Below the pieces are notes generated by a model. That model saw nothing but the letters and a program-made list of their open reading frames with translations. It made no database searches and had not been told where the DNA came from. From assembly GCA_029851415.1 (NCBI GenBank), contig CM056744.1, forward strand, positions 68,752,172 through 68,816,171: a DNA stretch of 64,000 nt, in the 5' to 3' direction. Shown in pieces: positions 7,111-16,286 of this stretch. This DNA comes from Eretmocerus hayati (lineage: Eukaryota > Arthropoda > Insecta > Hymenoptera > Aphelinidae). The position numbers and the translations under genes were made by a program. The number at the start of each line of letters is the position of its first letter. Position 1 is the stretch's first letter.

Positions 7111-7182
7111 TGCCAAAACCCGGATTCGAACCGAGAACCGAATGATCAAAAGTCATACACTCTACCATTGAGGCATTCTGGC
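7111..7182 (-). tRNA. tRNA-like gene, probable anticodon TTT (Lys)
   Basis: A 72-nt cloverleaf 50 bp upstream (in transcription) of the tRNA-Phe gene and clearly its relative: the same TATGA...TCAT anticodon-stem sequence, the same CGGTT/CTCGGTTCGAATCC T-arm region and a similar acceptor. The acceptor GCCAGAA/TTTTGGC pairs with one G-U. The D stem has a C-T mismatch at 10-25 and the anticodon stem a T-T mismatch at 27-43. The loop CTTTTGA gives TTT (Lys) with an unusual G at position 37. The discriminator is A, followed at once by eight T. The tRNA identity is less secure than for the Phe gene; it may be a decaying or specialised copy. Confidence 0.7.
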
Positions 7183-7204
7183 TTAGCATATACTTGAGGA
7201 TTAT

Positions 7205-7290
7205 GCGCATGCGCGCGGCGTCGGCGGCTCGACTTGTGGTGGGGATACCGGCATATAAAGCTCAGTTGGACATGCAGATGTATCATTCTG
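7205..7290 (+). promoter_or_regulatory. Palindrome + TATA + initiator of the 163-aa gene
   Basis: GCGCATGCGC at 7205-7214, TATAAAG at 7254-7260 and TCATTC at 7283-7288; TATA to initiator A is 31 bp and palindrome to TATA 49 bp. The first ATG after the predicted start is 7296. The same three-part layout precedes the next gene. Confidence 0.65.
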
Positions 7291-7295
7291 TCATC

Positions 7296-7787
7296 ATGGG
7301 CTTCTCGTTCAATATCTGCATCCATTTTCTGGGTGGAGATGGATGTACAGAAAGAAAGGAGACCATGCAGTCCCACGAAGGGTATCCAGGATCTGAAGAT
7401 TGGAGGCTTTTGCCCGGTGAGGTAGCAGTTAGCGTTAATTTTTTTGACGAAGAGGAGTCGTGCGAGAGATGCGTTCAATCGGCGAAGCTTGAGTTCAACA
7501 CAGTGGATGGCAATTTATGGATTGATGATCACTTCTTCTACAATTTCGATACCGGATACTACTACAAGCACGATGCAGAGATCATTATCACAGATGCCGA
7601 TCTGTACATGCAGAAATTAGTTCGATGGGAAACACCATTCTTACGCAAGTTGAAAGCTTGCGTGGATAGAATGAAAGAGTGTGGAATATGTGAAGATGAT
7701 CATGCGCGGATGAAAGAGATAGGTATTGAAATCGTGGAATTAGATTCCTGGGTTTCTTTCTCAGATGACTGGACGATATTTCACTGA
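7296..7787 (+). CDS. Unknown acidic accessory protein, 163 aa
   Basis: No family recognised. The frame is open further upstream, but the promoter (TATA 7254, TCATTC initiator near 7285) makes the ATG at 7296 the first in the mRNA. The protein begins MGFSFN and is acidic, with a short glycine-rich piece near residue 13. There are two CxxC pairs: CERC around residue 55 and CGIC around residue 130, the second followed by EDDH, so a zinc-binding or disulphide fold is possible. The middle part is rich in aromatic residues (DDHFFYNFDTGYYYKHD). It ends FSDDWTIFH. The gene is followed by the matching promoter of the next gene, within about 20-100 bp. Confidence 0.6.
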   Translation: MGFSFNICIHFLGGDGCTERKETMQSHEGYPGSEDWRLLPGEVAVSVNFFDEEESCERCVQSAKLEFNTVDGNLWIDDHFFYNFDTGYYYKHDAEIIITDADLYMQKLVRWETPFLRKLKACVDRMKECGICEDDHARMKEIGIEIVELDSWVSFSDDWTIFH

Positions 7788-7807
7788 GGATAGAATCATG
7801 CACTCAT

Positions 7808-7890
7808 GCGCATGCGTTGACTGCGGCTTGATAAGTCCTGGAAGGGGGACTGACTATAAAGCGATAATGATATGCTACCTGAAGTCATTC
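7808..7890 (+). promoter_or_regulatory. Palindrome + TATA + initiator of the proline-rich gene
   Basis: GCGCATGCG at 7808-7816, TATAAAG at 7855-7861 and TCATTC at 7885-7890; palindrome to TATA is 47 bp and TATA to initiator A is 32 bp, nearly the same geometry as the promoter at 7205-7290. Confidence 0.65.
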
Positions 7891-7905
7891 GACACTTCGA
7901 CTGCA

Positions 7906-8172
7906 ATGGGTCAACAACGTGGTGAAGAGCGTGGCAGAACAATGGGTCAACGTTTTGCTCAGCCCAAATTGCCGTCTATGCCCATCGTAGACATTGAACC
8001 GAGACAGCGAGAACCAACAGTGGTTGTCGAGGTTCGGGTCACCACGTCACCTCCATGGCTACCACCTCCTCGAGAACCATGGGTCAGGATTCCAACAAAA
8101 CCCGAGCCAGTGCCAACATCAAGACCGGTCAGGAGGATGGATGTCCCGGACTCCTGCTCACTCCCGAGCTGA
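7906..8172 (+). CDS. Unknown proline/arginine-rich accessory protein, 88 aa
   Basis: No family recognised. The ATG at 7906 is the first after the predicted initiator (7887). The start MGQQRGEERGR is hydrophilic; a second in-frame MGQRF lies at residue 13. The central and C-terminal parts are rich in Pro, Arg and Val (a TTSPPWLPPPREPW block and a KPEPVPTSRPVRR block), looking disordered with possible SH3/WW ligands. No histone fold or other domain is visible. The stop at 8170-8172 is followed 19 bases later by a histone-type 3' stem-loop, the most unusual feature of the gene. It shares its promoter layout with the upstream 163-aa gene, so the two are probably co-regulated. Confidence 0.55.
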   Translation: MGQQRGEERGRTMGQRFAQPKLPSMPIVDIEPRQREPTVVVEVRVTTSPPWLPPPREPWVRIPTKPEPVPTSRPVRRMDVPDSCSLPS

Positions 8173-8191
8173 GCAAAGAAGAATCGCAATT

Positions 8192-8207
8192 GGCCCTTTT
8201 CAGGGCC
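8192..8207 (+). promoter_or_regulatory. Histone-mRNA-type 3' stem-loop
   Basis: GGCCCTTTTCAGGGCC forms a six-bp stem (GGCCCT/AGGGCC) with loop TTTC and is followed by ACCAA. This fits the metazoan replication-dependent histone 3' stem-loop (GGYYY, U-rich tetraloop, ARRRCC, then ACCA). It lies 19 bases after the stop of the 88-aa gene, at the normal distance for histone mRNAs. A clear purine-rich U7 site is not evident downstream. Confidence 0.75.
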
Positions 8208-8280
8208 ACCAATAAGACTTTGAACGTATGAGCTCTTTGTCCTCGTACAAGAACACTAACTCCACGATAAACACAAAAAT

Positions 8281-8294
8281 CTGCGCATGCGCAG
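8281..8294. promoter_or_regulatory. Third copy of the GCGCATGCGC palindrome
   Basis: CTGCGCATGCGCAG is a perfect 14-bp palindrome with the same core as those at 7205 and 7808. No gene follows it on the plus strand, so it may mark the end of the element or a promoter no longer present. Confidence 0.45.
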
Positions 8295-8321
8295 ATGAGA
8301 ATTGCAAGTTGGGTTATTGCG

Positions 8322-8565
8322 TTGAATCATGAATTATTTTGGTTGGGTAGAGAGTTGGGGTATGGGTTAGAAAGATGGCTTATGGAATTTGAGAGAATGG
8401 TGAGTCATGGAGAGAGTTGGGTTATGGGTTAGATGGGTTATGGGTTTGGGTTGAATCATGAATTATTTTGGTTGGGTAGAGAGTTGGGGTATGGGTTAGA
8501 AAGATGGCTTATGGAATTTGAGAGAATGGTGAGTCATGGAGAGAGTTGGGTTATGGGTTAGATGG
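8322..8565 (+). repeat. Two-copy 129-bp G/T-rich tandem duplication, telomere-like
   Basis: A 115-bp segment at 8322-8436 is repeated without a visible difference at 8451-8565 (period 129). The unit ends in GGGTTATGGGTTAGATGGG-type sequence; the five GGG runs at 8419-8450 have loops of 3-6 nt and fit a G-quadruplex motif. Strong G/T strand bias. Confidence 0.85.
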
Positions 8566-8570
8566 CTTCA

Positions 8571-8656
8571 TACGGCATGTGCCCGGACAAGCTATGGTAA
8601 ATACGGTGTGTGTCCGGACAAGCCATGGCATTCATGGGTGTGCTCGGACAAGCCTT
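8571..8656 (+). repeat. Three imperfect copies of a GTGTCCGGACAAGCC unit
   Basis: GTGCCCGGACAAGC, GTGTCCGGACAAGCC and GTGCTCGGACAAGCC occur at about 8579, 8609 and 8637, spaced roughly 28-32 bp. No gene. Confidence 0.6.
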
Positions 8657-8701
8657 ATTCATCTACTCATAGCCCTTTAGAAGCTATTCTATAGAATAAT
8701 T

Positions 8702-8975
8702 AATTTCCTCTCAATGATGGTTCATGTAAGTACTTGGTGTGTGGGGGATAACTGGGATATCTTTTTATGCATGTGAATTTGAATGCTTTTTAATGAATGT
8801 ACATGTTATCAAATGAGACAATTCAATTCATGTTGATGAACATGAATGCAGATGACTATCTATATGGGAGGATCAATCTGCTTTCGGAGGAATAACCTAT
8901 TTCCTCTCAATATCGGCTCATGTGAGTACTTGGTGTGCGAACTTGGAAATCTTTTCATGCATGTGAATTCGCATG
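8702..8975 (+). repeat. Imperfect direct repeat of about 80 bp
   Basis: 8702-8786 and 8898-8975 share TTTCCTCTCAAT, TTCATG/CTCATG, AGTACTTGGTGTG and ATGCATGTGAATT blocks. Between them a fragment GATGACTATCTA...GGATCAAT(C)CTGC also matches the cluster at 12.5 kb. No coding signal in 8.57-9.19 kb. Confidence 0.6.
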
Positions 8976-11149
8976 CATTCATATGTATCTTTAGACGCTT
9001 TTATTGCACTTCGCCGAGCTCATACTTCTTACTCTAGTAAGATCTAGTGAACATTTCAGATCCGGTCCACCGTCTAGTCTGCGTTACTGCCCTCATCAAA
9101 TGTATTAGATCCCCTGCAGTTCACCGTTCCGTTCATCTTACTGCCCGTACCAAATGAATGTCGTCGTGGACGTAGCCATGCATTTGTATGTAAGGTAAGT
9201 ATACCCAACTTGCCTCTGTACCCAACTTGCCCCCATATGCCGATCTCGGGGATGGGCACTCCTTGGCTTCCCGGCAATTTTTTTTCTCGATTGTTATGTT
9301 GAAATATGAGAAAGTAAGTAATTTGCGTCGACCCCGAATCATTTCTGCGTTCTTCAGAAAATCTAAAGTGATTTTTCTATTTTTCGTGATTGCTTAGCTA
9401 AGAAAGCACCGAGGGAATTGCGTCAAGTAAAATCGGTGCCAAATTCTTTGAGTTCAACCAATTTTGACGTATCTGAGCGCATTCGATTCCTTGTTCCAAG
9501 ACCTTCAAAATCAATTTTTCTAAAGTGCAAAATTTGAATATGGAGTTGTTTTATGTGCAAAACACGGAGACGATTTGTAAACAAGGATGCCAACATCGGA
9601 GTGAACCTAACATGCCCCCATATGTTTATCTCGAAAGGGCGTGCGGAGCGACTTTTTTACCACTCAGAACGTGTTTATCACGTCAAAATGGGTCAGAAAT
9701 AGTGTTTCAAACCACCGAAAAGCTCCATATGTGCGTGCATGGCGATAAAAACACTTTATCGCCGATTTCCATCATTTATTTCAGAAGAATTGAGACAGTT
9801 TGGCTCCAATTGATCCAAATTAGACTTAGTTCAGTGCATTTTGAAGGTCTTTGAACAAGCTTGAAATTGAGCCAAAGCACGATGAAAATCGTTGAAGGAA
9901 ATCAAAGTTATTAAGAGGAAGGCTTGATGAGGGCAAGTTGGGTACACACTATTGTAAACTCTCAAAAATCACCTTTTGGGAGAATACAAACAGTTTGACT
10001 CCAGTTGGTTCAAATTGAATGTACCTCAACTAATTTTGAAAGTCTTAAGACAAGCTTCAAAATGAGCTAAGGTACTCTCTCAGCATCAATCAGCTAATAT
10101 ATAGCTGAAATATCAGCTATTACTGCTATGGGTCGTCAAACTGCTGATCAAATCAGCAAACACAAAAATCACGCTTAAATCGATAATTCTGATGAAATAA
10201 ATCCACAAATCCGGGTTCTAATATCGACATGAACACATTAACGACTTTTTCAGACCAAGTCACGACTAACTAAGGCGTATTTGTTCGATATCTACTCATT
10301 TTGTGCCACGGGAGGCCCTATATAGCTGATTATAGTCAGCTATAAATCAGTGATTGTAGCTGAAAATCAGCTAATGTAGATGAAATTCACCTACAGTAGC
10401 TATTCGTGTCAGTAAACAACCGTTCACGGGAAAATCAGCTTATAATAGCTGATTCAGTCAGCTAACATGCCTGGAATCTCAGCTGATATAGCTGATTTTT
10501 CAGCTAAACGATATTCGAATTCGTGTTGTGCCGTATACACTATACACTGTCGTAATCAACATTGGATCGAAGGAGGATATATTGAGAGGAAGCCTAATAT
10601 GACGACAACATAAGTATATCGCGATCGAGAGATCTTCATTTCATACTCGGAAGGTGAGGTTGTGGCGTGTAACGTGCTATGGGAAGTATGAGTTTCAGCG
10701 CCTCCGAGCGGTCGAAAGTGGCATGGCACGCCGCACGGGAGGGAGCAGTCGAACGGGTTTATAGTGCGGGTTTCGGTCTTCTTATGCTTGATGCAATTAC
10801 TCAAACTTTTCCAGGGCTAGTTTTGCCTCATGTTTTTGTTACGCAATAAAAATCAACTTGAAACATTAAAAATTCGCAAATGAACCTCATTTCATTCATA
10901 CTTCTTTCTAAATCGTTAATGAAGCTTCTTCATTGCTCAGCATGGAATAAATTAGAGTTTGAAAGAACTTTTGGAGAACACTTTTGTACGCTGGCCGCAA
11001 AAATTTGCAGAATTTGCGATAAAATTCAGCACGGCGTGAGAGCTATATATGCGCAATCCACTCATTTCCCATCATCCATCCATCCACCCATTCTCATCCA
11101 CCCATATGGCCACCTATCACATTATGTTCCTTTTACATAGGTAACCCGA

Positions 11150-11285
11150 TATACGGGAACCGCACAGACAGATTGTGGCTGGGCATTCAACTGTTATTTT
11201 CATAATTCACAGATAGAACCAGTTAGACTGGTTGAAGTTTCCATTCAACCAGCTGGCTGAAGTTTTTCGGAGAAATTTTTTACGG
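11150..11285 (+). repeat. Partial copy of the CACTGT-ended MITE end
   Basis: The sequence around GGTTGAAGTTTCCATTCAAC, CTGGCTGAAGTTTTTCGGA and GAAATTTTTTAC matches the right end of the MITE at 12790-13417 (ATTCAACC...GGTTGAAGTTTTTTGGAAAAATT) but lacks the final CACAGTG. A relic inside the AGCTGA-rich element. Confidence 0.5.
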
Positions 11286-11290
11286 CGCGC

Positions 11291-11390
11291 AGATGGCCCA
11301 CTTTTGATCCAGGTGGCCCACTTTCGATCTAGGTGGCCCACTTTCGATCAAGGTGGCCCACTTTCGATCAAGGTGGCCCACTATTGACGC
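11291..11390 (+). repeat. Five tandem copies of a 20-bp unit
   Basis: Units starting at 11291, 11311, 11331, 11351 and 11371 share GGTGGCCCACTTTCGATCAA with few changes, exactly 20 bp apart. It lies inside the 10076-11643 element. Confidence 0.9.
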
Positions 11391-12499
11391 ACTACTTGGG
11401 ACTTAGAAATCGGGTAATCAAATGGATCCCAGTGCACTGCACGAACGATTCTAGAATACCAGAGCCAAAAATTCATCACGTGACACCCAGTGCGTAGGGA
11501 AAAACATTCCCGAACGGTGTATATCATCGTTCATAACCCTGTGTATTAGCTGATTCAATCAGTGGAAATCCGTTCACGTTAGCTGACGAAATCAGCTATC
11601 AATAGCTAATTTTCAGCCACCCTAGCTGATTTGCGCTGAGAGAGTACGTTGGAAAATATTGAGATGGGCCAGAGTTATTAAGAAAATGGCTTAATGGGGG
11701 CAATTTGGGTACACTGACCTTATGTGTAATCCATTGTTTAAGTGCGACGTAGGGACCTAATGCACAGTACTCTATACTGCGTGAGCGGAAGTGTCGTCAC
11801 TTATCAAGCTCGCTCGGATGAAACTACTGTTGCGGGCTGCGGCATGTTTTTTTCTCCATCCGACCGCCCCTCACCCCGCCCGGATCACCAGAATTTCTAC
11901 TATCGTCTGCTATCGTCTATGCACCATCAGTTTTCTATTGCCGCTGCCATTAATTAAGCTCATTTAGTATTTGCATCTTTTGATTCTTTGTGGTTGCGTC
12001 TTTCTCGTGCAGTTGAGTAAATGCCTAATTCTTTCACTGGACATGGTTATCCATCAGTGCCAATTGATAAGTTTGAGTACCTTGTGGCCGGTATGTGTTG
12101 GATCTATTAGCAGATTATGAGTAATCACTTGTATTATGCGTGTATGATGAAGGATGAACCGATATCAGCGATCGAAAGACAATGTTTGTCTTTGTCTACA
12201 CTGTCTGCTGCATCCGAAGATGAGTCTGACTCGCGTCATGATAGTGGTGACATATTTTTTTGATACGAGAAACCCAACCACTTATCAGCTGCAATATCCG
12301 CTGACAGCACACATGCCTTCGCTATAGTTCCTCATATTCGTCGTACAATTTTTTTCTCTCGTGATTTACATCGGTCTACCAAACTCTATCCGCACTACAC
12401 CGGACATATTCCTCTCGCAAATTACAACATTTTTTTGAAAGTGAATAAAAACGTTTTTGAAAATTCTTTTTAACTCTTTTTCCAATGTGTGAATTGAGT

Positions 12500-12789
12500 T
12501 GATGCTGATGAATACCAATGGAGATGACTATCTACTTGTGAGGATCAACCTGCTTTCCAAGGTCTTGCTCTGACATGAATTTTGGAATTGACGGATGGTG
12601 AATCCCAACAAGAATCAACCTGCTTTTCAAGAAAACTCTGGATCCATTCCTGTCTCTGAACATGAATTTTGGTATCGACGGATGGTGAATCTCAAGGGGG
12701 ATTCGTTTGGGTGAATCAACCTGCTTTCCAAGGAAGCGCTGGATCCATTCTTGTTTCTGGACATGAATTTTGGAATTAATGGATGGCAA
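12500..12789 (+). repeat. Imperfect tandem repeats of about 110 bp
   Basis: GATCAACCTGCTTT..., TGGATCCATTC and ACATGAATTTTGG...GGATGG recur around 12540, 12610 and 12715. The apparent reading frames on the minus strand are by-products of this repetition. Confidence 0.7.
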
Positions 12790-13417
12790 CACTGTAAAAA
12801 AATTTTCCGAAAAACTTCAACCAACTGGTTGAATGAAAAATAGGGAACTGACATCATCCCGGGAAATGTTATGTTTTGAGAGTTCGCGGCAAAATAGATA
12901 TCGGAAAAAGGTTTGGACTTCCTACGACGCCTCTATGTTTTTCAAATCATCATTGAAGTTTTGACAATTCGAATTGGCGCCATCCAATATGGCGGCAGCT
13001 GCACATGTGCCGCTGAATTACCCAAGTGTTGTGATGTCATTTTTCGTCGGAAATTCTTATCTGAATCACAATCGAGAGATTATCTTACTCAAATGATAGG
13101 AGTTCGCGGTGAGGGAACGCAGTTTTGCCTCAGAATCATCGTGGAAAACATTCTGAAGTCACGTGACTTATGTGCAGTCGCCACCATGTTGAATGGCGCC
13201 AATTCAAAATCTGAAAAACTTCAGACGCAAATTTAAGTCACTTGTACCACAGAAAATTCCCGAATTTCCACATACAGTGTCTATTACAACGTAAACTTCC
13301 ATAATATGAGAATTTTTGAGTAATTCTTGTAGTTATGTCAGTTCTCTATTCAACCGTCTGGTTGAATTTTTCATCCAACCAGTTGGTTGAAGTTTTTTGG
13401 AAAAATTCTTCACAGTG
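12790..13417. mobile_element. MITE with CACTGT terminal inverted repeats, 0.63 kb
   Basis: Inverted repeats of about 70 bp start CACTGTAAAAAA (12790) and, reversed, CACTGTGAAGAA (13417) and continue with AACTTCAACCAACTGG. Comparison with the flanking tandem repeat (GGATGG then GAAT.TCAAGG) shows that the block interrupts a unit. No clear target duplication and no transposase frame. The 107-codon frame inside (12913-13236) has no recognisable domain. Confidence 0.75.
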
Positions 13418-16286
13418 GAATTTCAAGGAGATGGATCTTCTGCTTATGATCAGGAAGCCTGAATCACTAATTAGGAATCCCATTTTTGTTGAAAAATGAG
13501 TATACCCTATTCGTCAACATGAATCTTTGAACTCATCTCGTTATGGAGAAAAGGAGATGAATTTTTCATTTCCAACCCATTCACGTTCGTGAGCGTGGAT
13601 ATATCGGATGCAGAGGTATAAATGTGGATCCATTATGATTTGATAGTATCTGGAATATTTTCAAATCATTCACGATTGTCACTGAGGGAAGATTGAATGC
13701 TGAGGATTGCTCCTTTCCAAGAGTAACTCCAATTGTTCAGACTTGAGATTGATCTTGTCCCAGATTTTGAGCGCAGATCCTTACCCTAGCCATCGTCCAC
13801 TCGTGCGCCAGAAAATCAGTGCTGTCAAGAACAAAAAATTACACATAAAAAGCTCATTCTAAGCGCCGCCATCTACACTTAGGATAAGCCACTAGTATGA
13901 GCCCGCCTGATAACCCAAGAGAGTCGCACATCCTCTCAAAAGAAGTGGGGGGCCACTAGTGACATACAGTCTCGATGCACCCCGCAGTCCTCTTGTTGTT
14001 CGCAACGCGAAAACGCGTGCCTACTGAAACCAGTCATCAGGAGAAGGAGTGATGGACTGGAAGAATCGATTCAGTCAATTGATCAACGAGAATGTTGGGG
14101 GCGAGTGGGTAATAAATCTGATACTTGAAAATTAGCTATGATTAGCCTAGAGACGCTCGCGATCAGTAACCGCGAATGCGAGAGTTCAATATCTTCACAA
14201 TTCTTCATGAAATCCAAATATATTGAAGAATGATGTCGGAAAAATACAATATACCCAAAACTGCGCAGCTCCAGGAGGCTAGAGGAATGGAGATTGAACA
14301 TTCTCAGGAATCTGCGTGGTTTCAGGAAAACTTTCGAGAAAATTTTGCGCCATTTCAGGAAGACAAAAATATAAAACTCTTCTTTTTTTGTCTTGAATTT
14401 TACCGAGAATTCCCCGAAGTTCCCCATGATGGGACATATTTTGTACGTTCCTTCCGATCGCATGATTACACGTGATTTTGCGCCACTCCAATATCATTGC
14501 TCTGCTTCCTCCGCGACCAAACACGCACGGCAAGAAAAATCGTCCGGGGTAACAGTTGGTGAAGATCGAAGCCTCTTGATGATGCGTGCTCTCGCGTCAC
14601 CTTTCAATCTCTCACGTGCTCCTACTGAGATCACGCATGCACACCAAATCATATCATATACGATGCGGTAGCTGAGGAAGTGTGAAGAAGCGCTTAGAAT
14701 TACTGATTATGGGCACTCAACATAACAGTGTGACGTGGTATTTTCAGTACCGATCACAACTCATCCATCTCCGACGGGCTCTTAGCCCAAAATTGCAAAT
14801 TCTCGCGCAAAGATCAGCGACACAATTCTTCTACTGCTGCTGCACGCTTCACTCACCGTACTGCACCTAAATATCGTAAGGAAGAAGGGGGAAGGTGATT
14901 CAAACACGCTCTAAATGATAACTCGAAGATTCATGAGAAAGATAAGAAATCTCTATCCTGGACACGTTCCTTTTACGCGGCGATACATGAATCTACATAT
15001 CAGAGTTTCCGACAATTACCGGCCAAAATATTCAACCTCCCAATATATTCATTATCGAATGTCTTCCTATCTTCTTGTAAAACGCAAAGATTTACTTCAG
15101 TAACCCCGAAACACAGAAGACGAAACACTTCACTAACGACCTGGTCGGTTAACTAACCATCGGCCGAGTCACTTGTCTAACGACCTAGTTATTTCCGCGA
15201 TTGCTGAAGCTCGAGGAACACGCTGCTTCGAAACGCCTCAAAAATGGCCGCCCAACGCCGACGATAATTGCCACGCCAGGACAATGGCCAACTGCTCCAA
15301 TTTTTGGAGTACGAGCTCCGCGCCGACTAAATTTTTTCTAGTCACTCACTTCGCGATTACTTGGGATGGCGATCCACCCGTAGTACGGCTTTGCTCGTAA
15401 TCGTCCGTACGGCAGCAACACTGAATTTCCACGATGTCTCTCCGAAAGGATACTATTCAGATGCGCGCCCTAGGTCATCACGAGGTCACTACCTCGACTC
15501 CTCGGCTTTTCCACGAAGCTACGGATGCTGGGCGTGCTATTTCTATCTCTCGTTGCGGCCGTTAGCACGTGTGGGTCCCCCGGAAGCCCGTTTCAGCTAG
15601 GCGTCGGTAGGAGTAACGCGTGCACGAGGCTCAGAGTCGGATGGGACGAAGGGATTCACTTGATATAAAATAGAGCAATAAACTCATCGTTACTCCCCAT
15701 CATCACCTGGTAAATACTGAGATACTGGCCCCAATTCTCTCACAGAATGATAATTGAGACTCTTGGAGACACTGTGCGACGGCCTCGGACTTCTGGGGGC
15801 GCACACGGTACGTATAATAGCTGCTGAAAGAGCGAGTGGCAGAAGCGCGTGCACTCTTGGCAACTGCTGCTCAACAAGCGGCCTAATGGCCGACTCCTTT
15901 TTCAAGCTGAAGTTACGTCTCCTTCAACGAAGGAAACGAGCTCTGATTGGTCCATGAAACTTGTCCGAAAAACTGGCAGCACCCTCCATCAGGGCTGCGC
16001 GGCAAAGTTTGAAGTACATTAGGGCACACTGTAGCAAGTATGCGTACGGAATTAACGGAATCACACGTCCAAAACTCACGGAAACAGGTGTGCGGCACTG
16101 CTTCTTGCCTCCGTTCATACCGTCCTTTATCTCACTTACTCTTACAGCAAGCTTCGGCCGGCGTGGAGGCGTTGCGCAGCTCGCTTTGCTTCCACTTCTG
16201 TCCTTTCACTGCATACAATATCCGCTATATGGCCTCATATACCTACATCTATTTGCAGCCTGTGGCACTAGAGCTATTTAGTGTCT
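13418..16286. other. Intergenic sequence without recognised gene
   Basis: I see no convincing gene. The frames of 60-130 codons (for example 14083-14463 minus and 15961-16281 plus) overlap each other on opposite strands and lack known motifs. A few diverged repeat fragments are likely. Base composition is mixed. Confidence 0.5.

Larger units (their letters stand above)
1..8300. mobile_element. Polinton/Maverick (adintovirus-like) element, right-hand part
   Basis: A contiguous block holds the defining Polinton gene set: rve-family integrase, FtsK/HerA-type packaging ATPase, adenovirus-type cysteine protease, penton-like minor capsid protein and double-jelly-roll major capsid protein, plus a PLA2-domain protein and a DUF8207-type protein. 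The ATPase and the genes left of it are on the minus strand; capsid genes are on the plus strand, diverging near 2.7 kb. The left part (protein-primed DNA polymerase B, left terminal inverted repeat) lies outside the window. The right boundary is not defined; the last element-like signals are a histone-type stem-loop at 8192-8207 and a palindrome at 8281-8294. Three genes carry single in-frame stops, so this copy is probably not autonomous. The family assignment rests on recognised protein motifs; the boundary is inference. Confidence 0.93.
10076..11643. mobile_element. AGCTGA-rich non-autonomous DNA transposon, 1.57 kb
   Basis: Inserted in the second copy of the flanking 170-bp unit: the interrupted unit reads through cleanly when one copy of GTAC (10072-10075 or 11644-11647) is removed, so the duplicated target is GTAC or the central TA. 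The ends are inverted repeats CTCTCTCAGC / GCTGAGAGAG. Both subterminal regions (10085-10510 and 11545-11640) are packed with AGCTGA/TCAGCT words in both orientations, typical of transposase-binding subterminal repeats. No transposase is present, so mobilisation would be in trans. With a TA target it could be Tc1/mariner-like. Confidence 0.75.
9196..11714. mobile_element. Non-autonomous element family with GTACCCAACTTGCC ends, interrupted
   Basis: Left sequence carries TACCCAACTTGCC twice (about 9200 and 9218); the inverse GGCAAGTTGGGTAC occurs at about 9938-9951 and GGCAATTTGGGTAC near the right limit (about 11699-11712), suggesting terminal inverted repeats. Internally, 9785-9954 and 9984-10075 plus 11648-11714 are two tandem copies of a roughly 170-bp unit; the second copy is split by another insertion. 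The reading frame at 9525-9854 is not convincing. Exact ends and superfamily are uncertain. Confidence 0.5.

Noticed and set aside
9525..9854. 109-codon frame
   Set aside because: It lies in a non-autonomous repeat with a tandemly duplicated unit and has no motif.
12913..13236. 107-codon frame in the MITE
   Set aside because: No domain, and the host sequence is a short inverted-repeat element.
14083..14463. 126-codon minus-strand frame and overlapping plus-strand frames
   Set aside because: Frames overlap on both strands and show no recognisable protein features.
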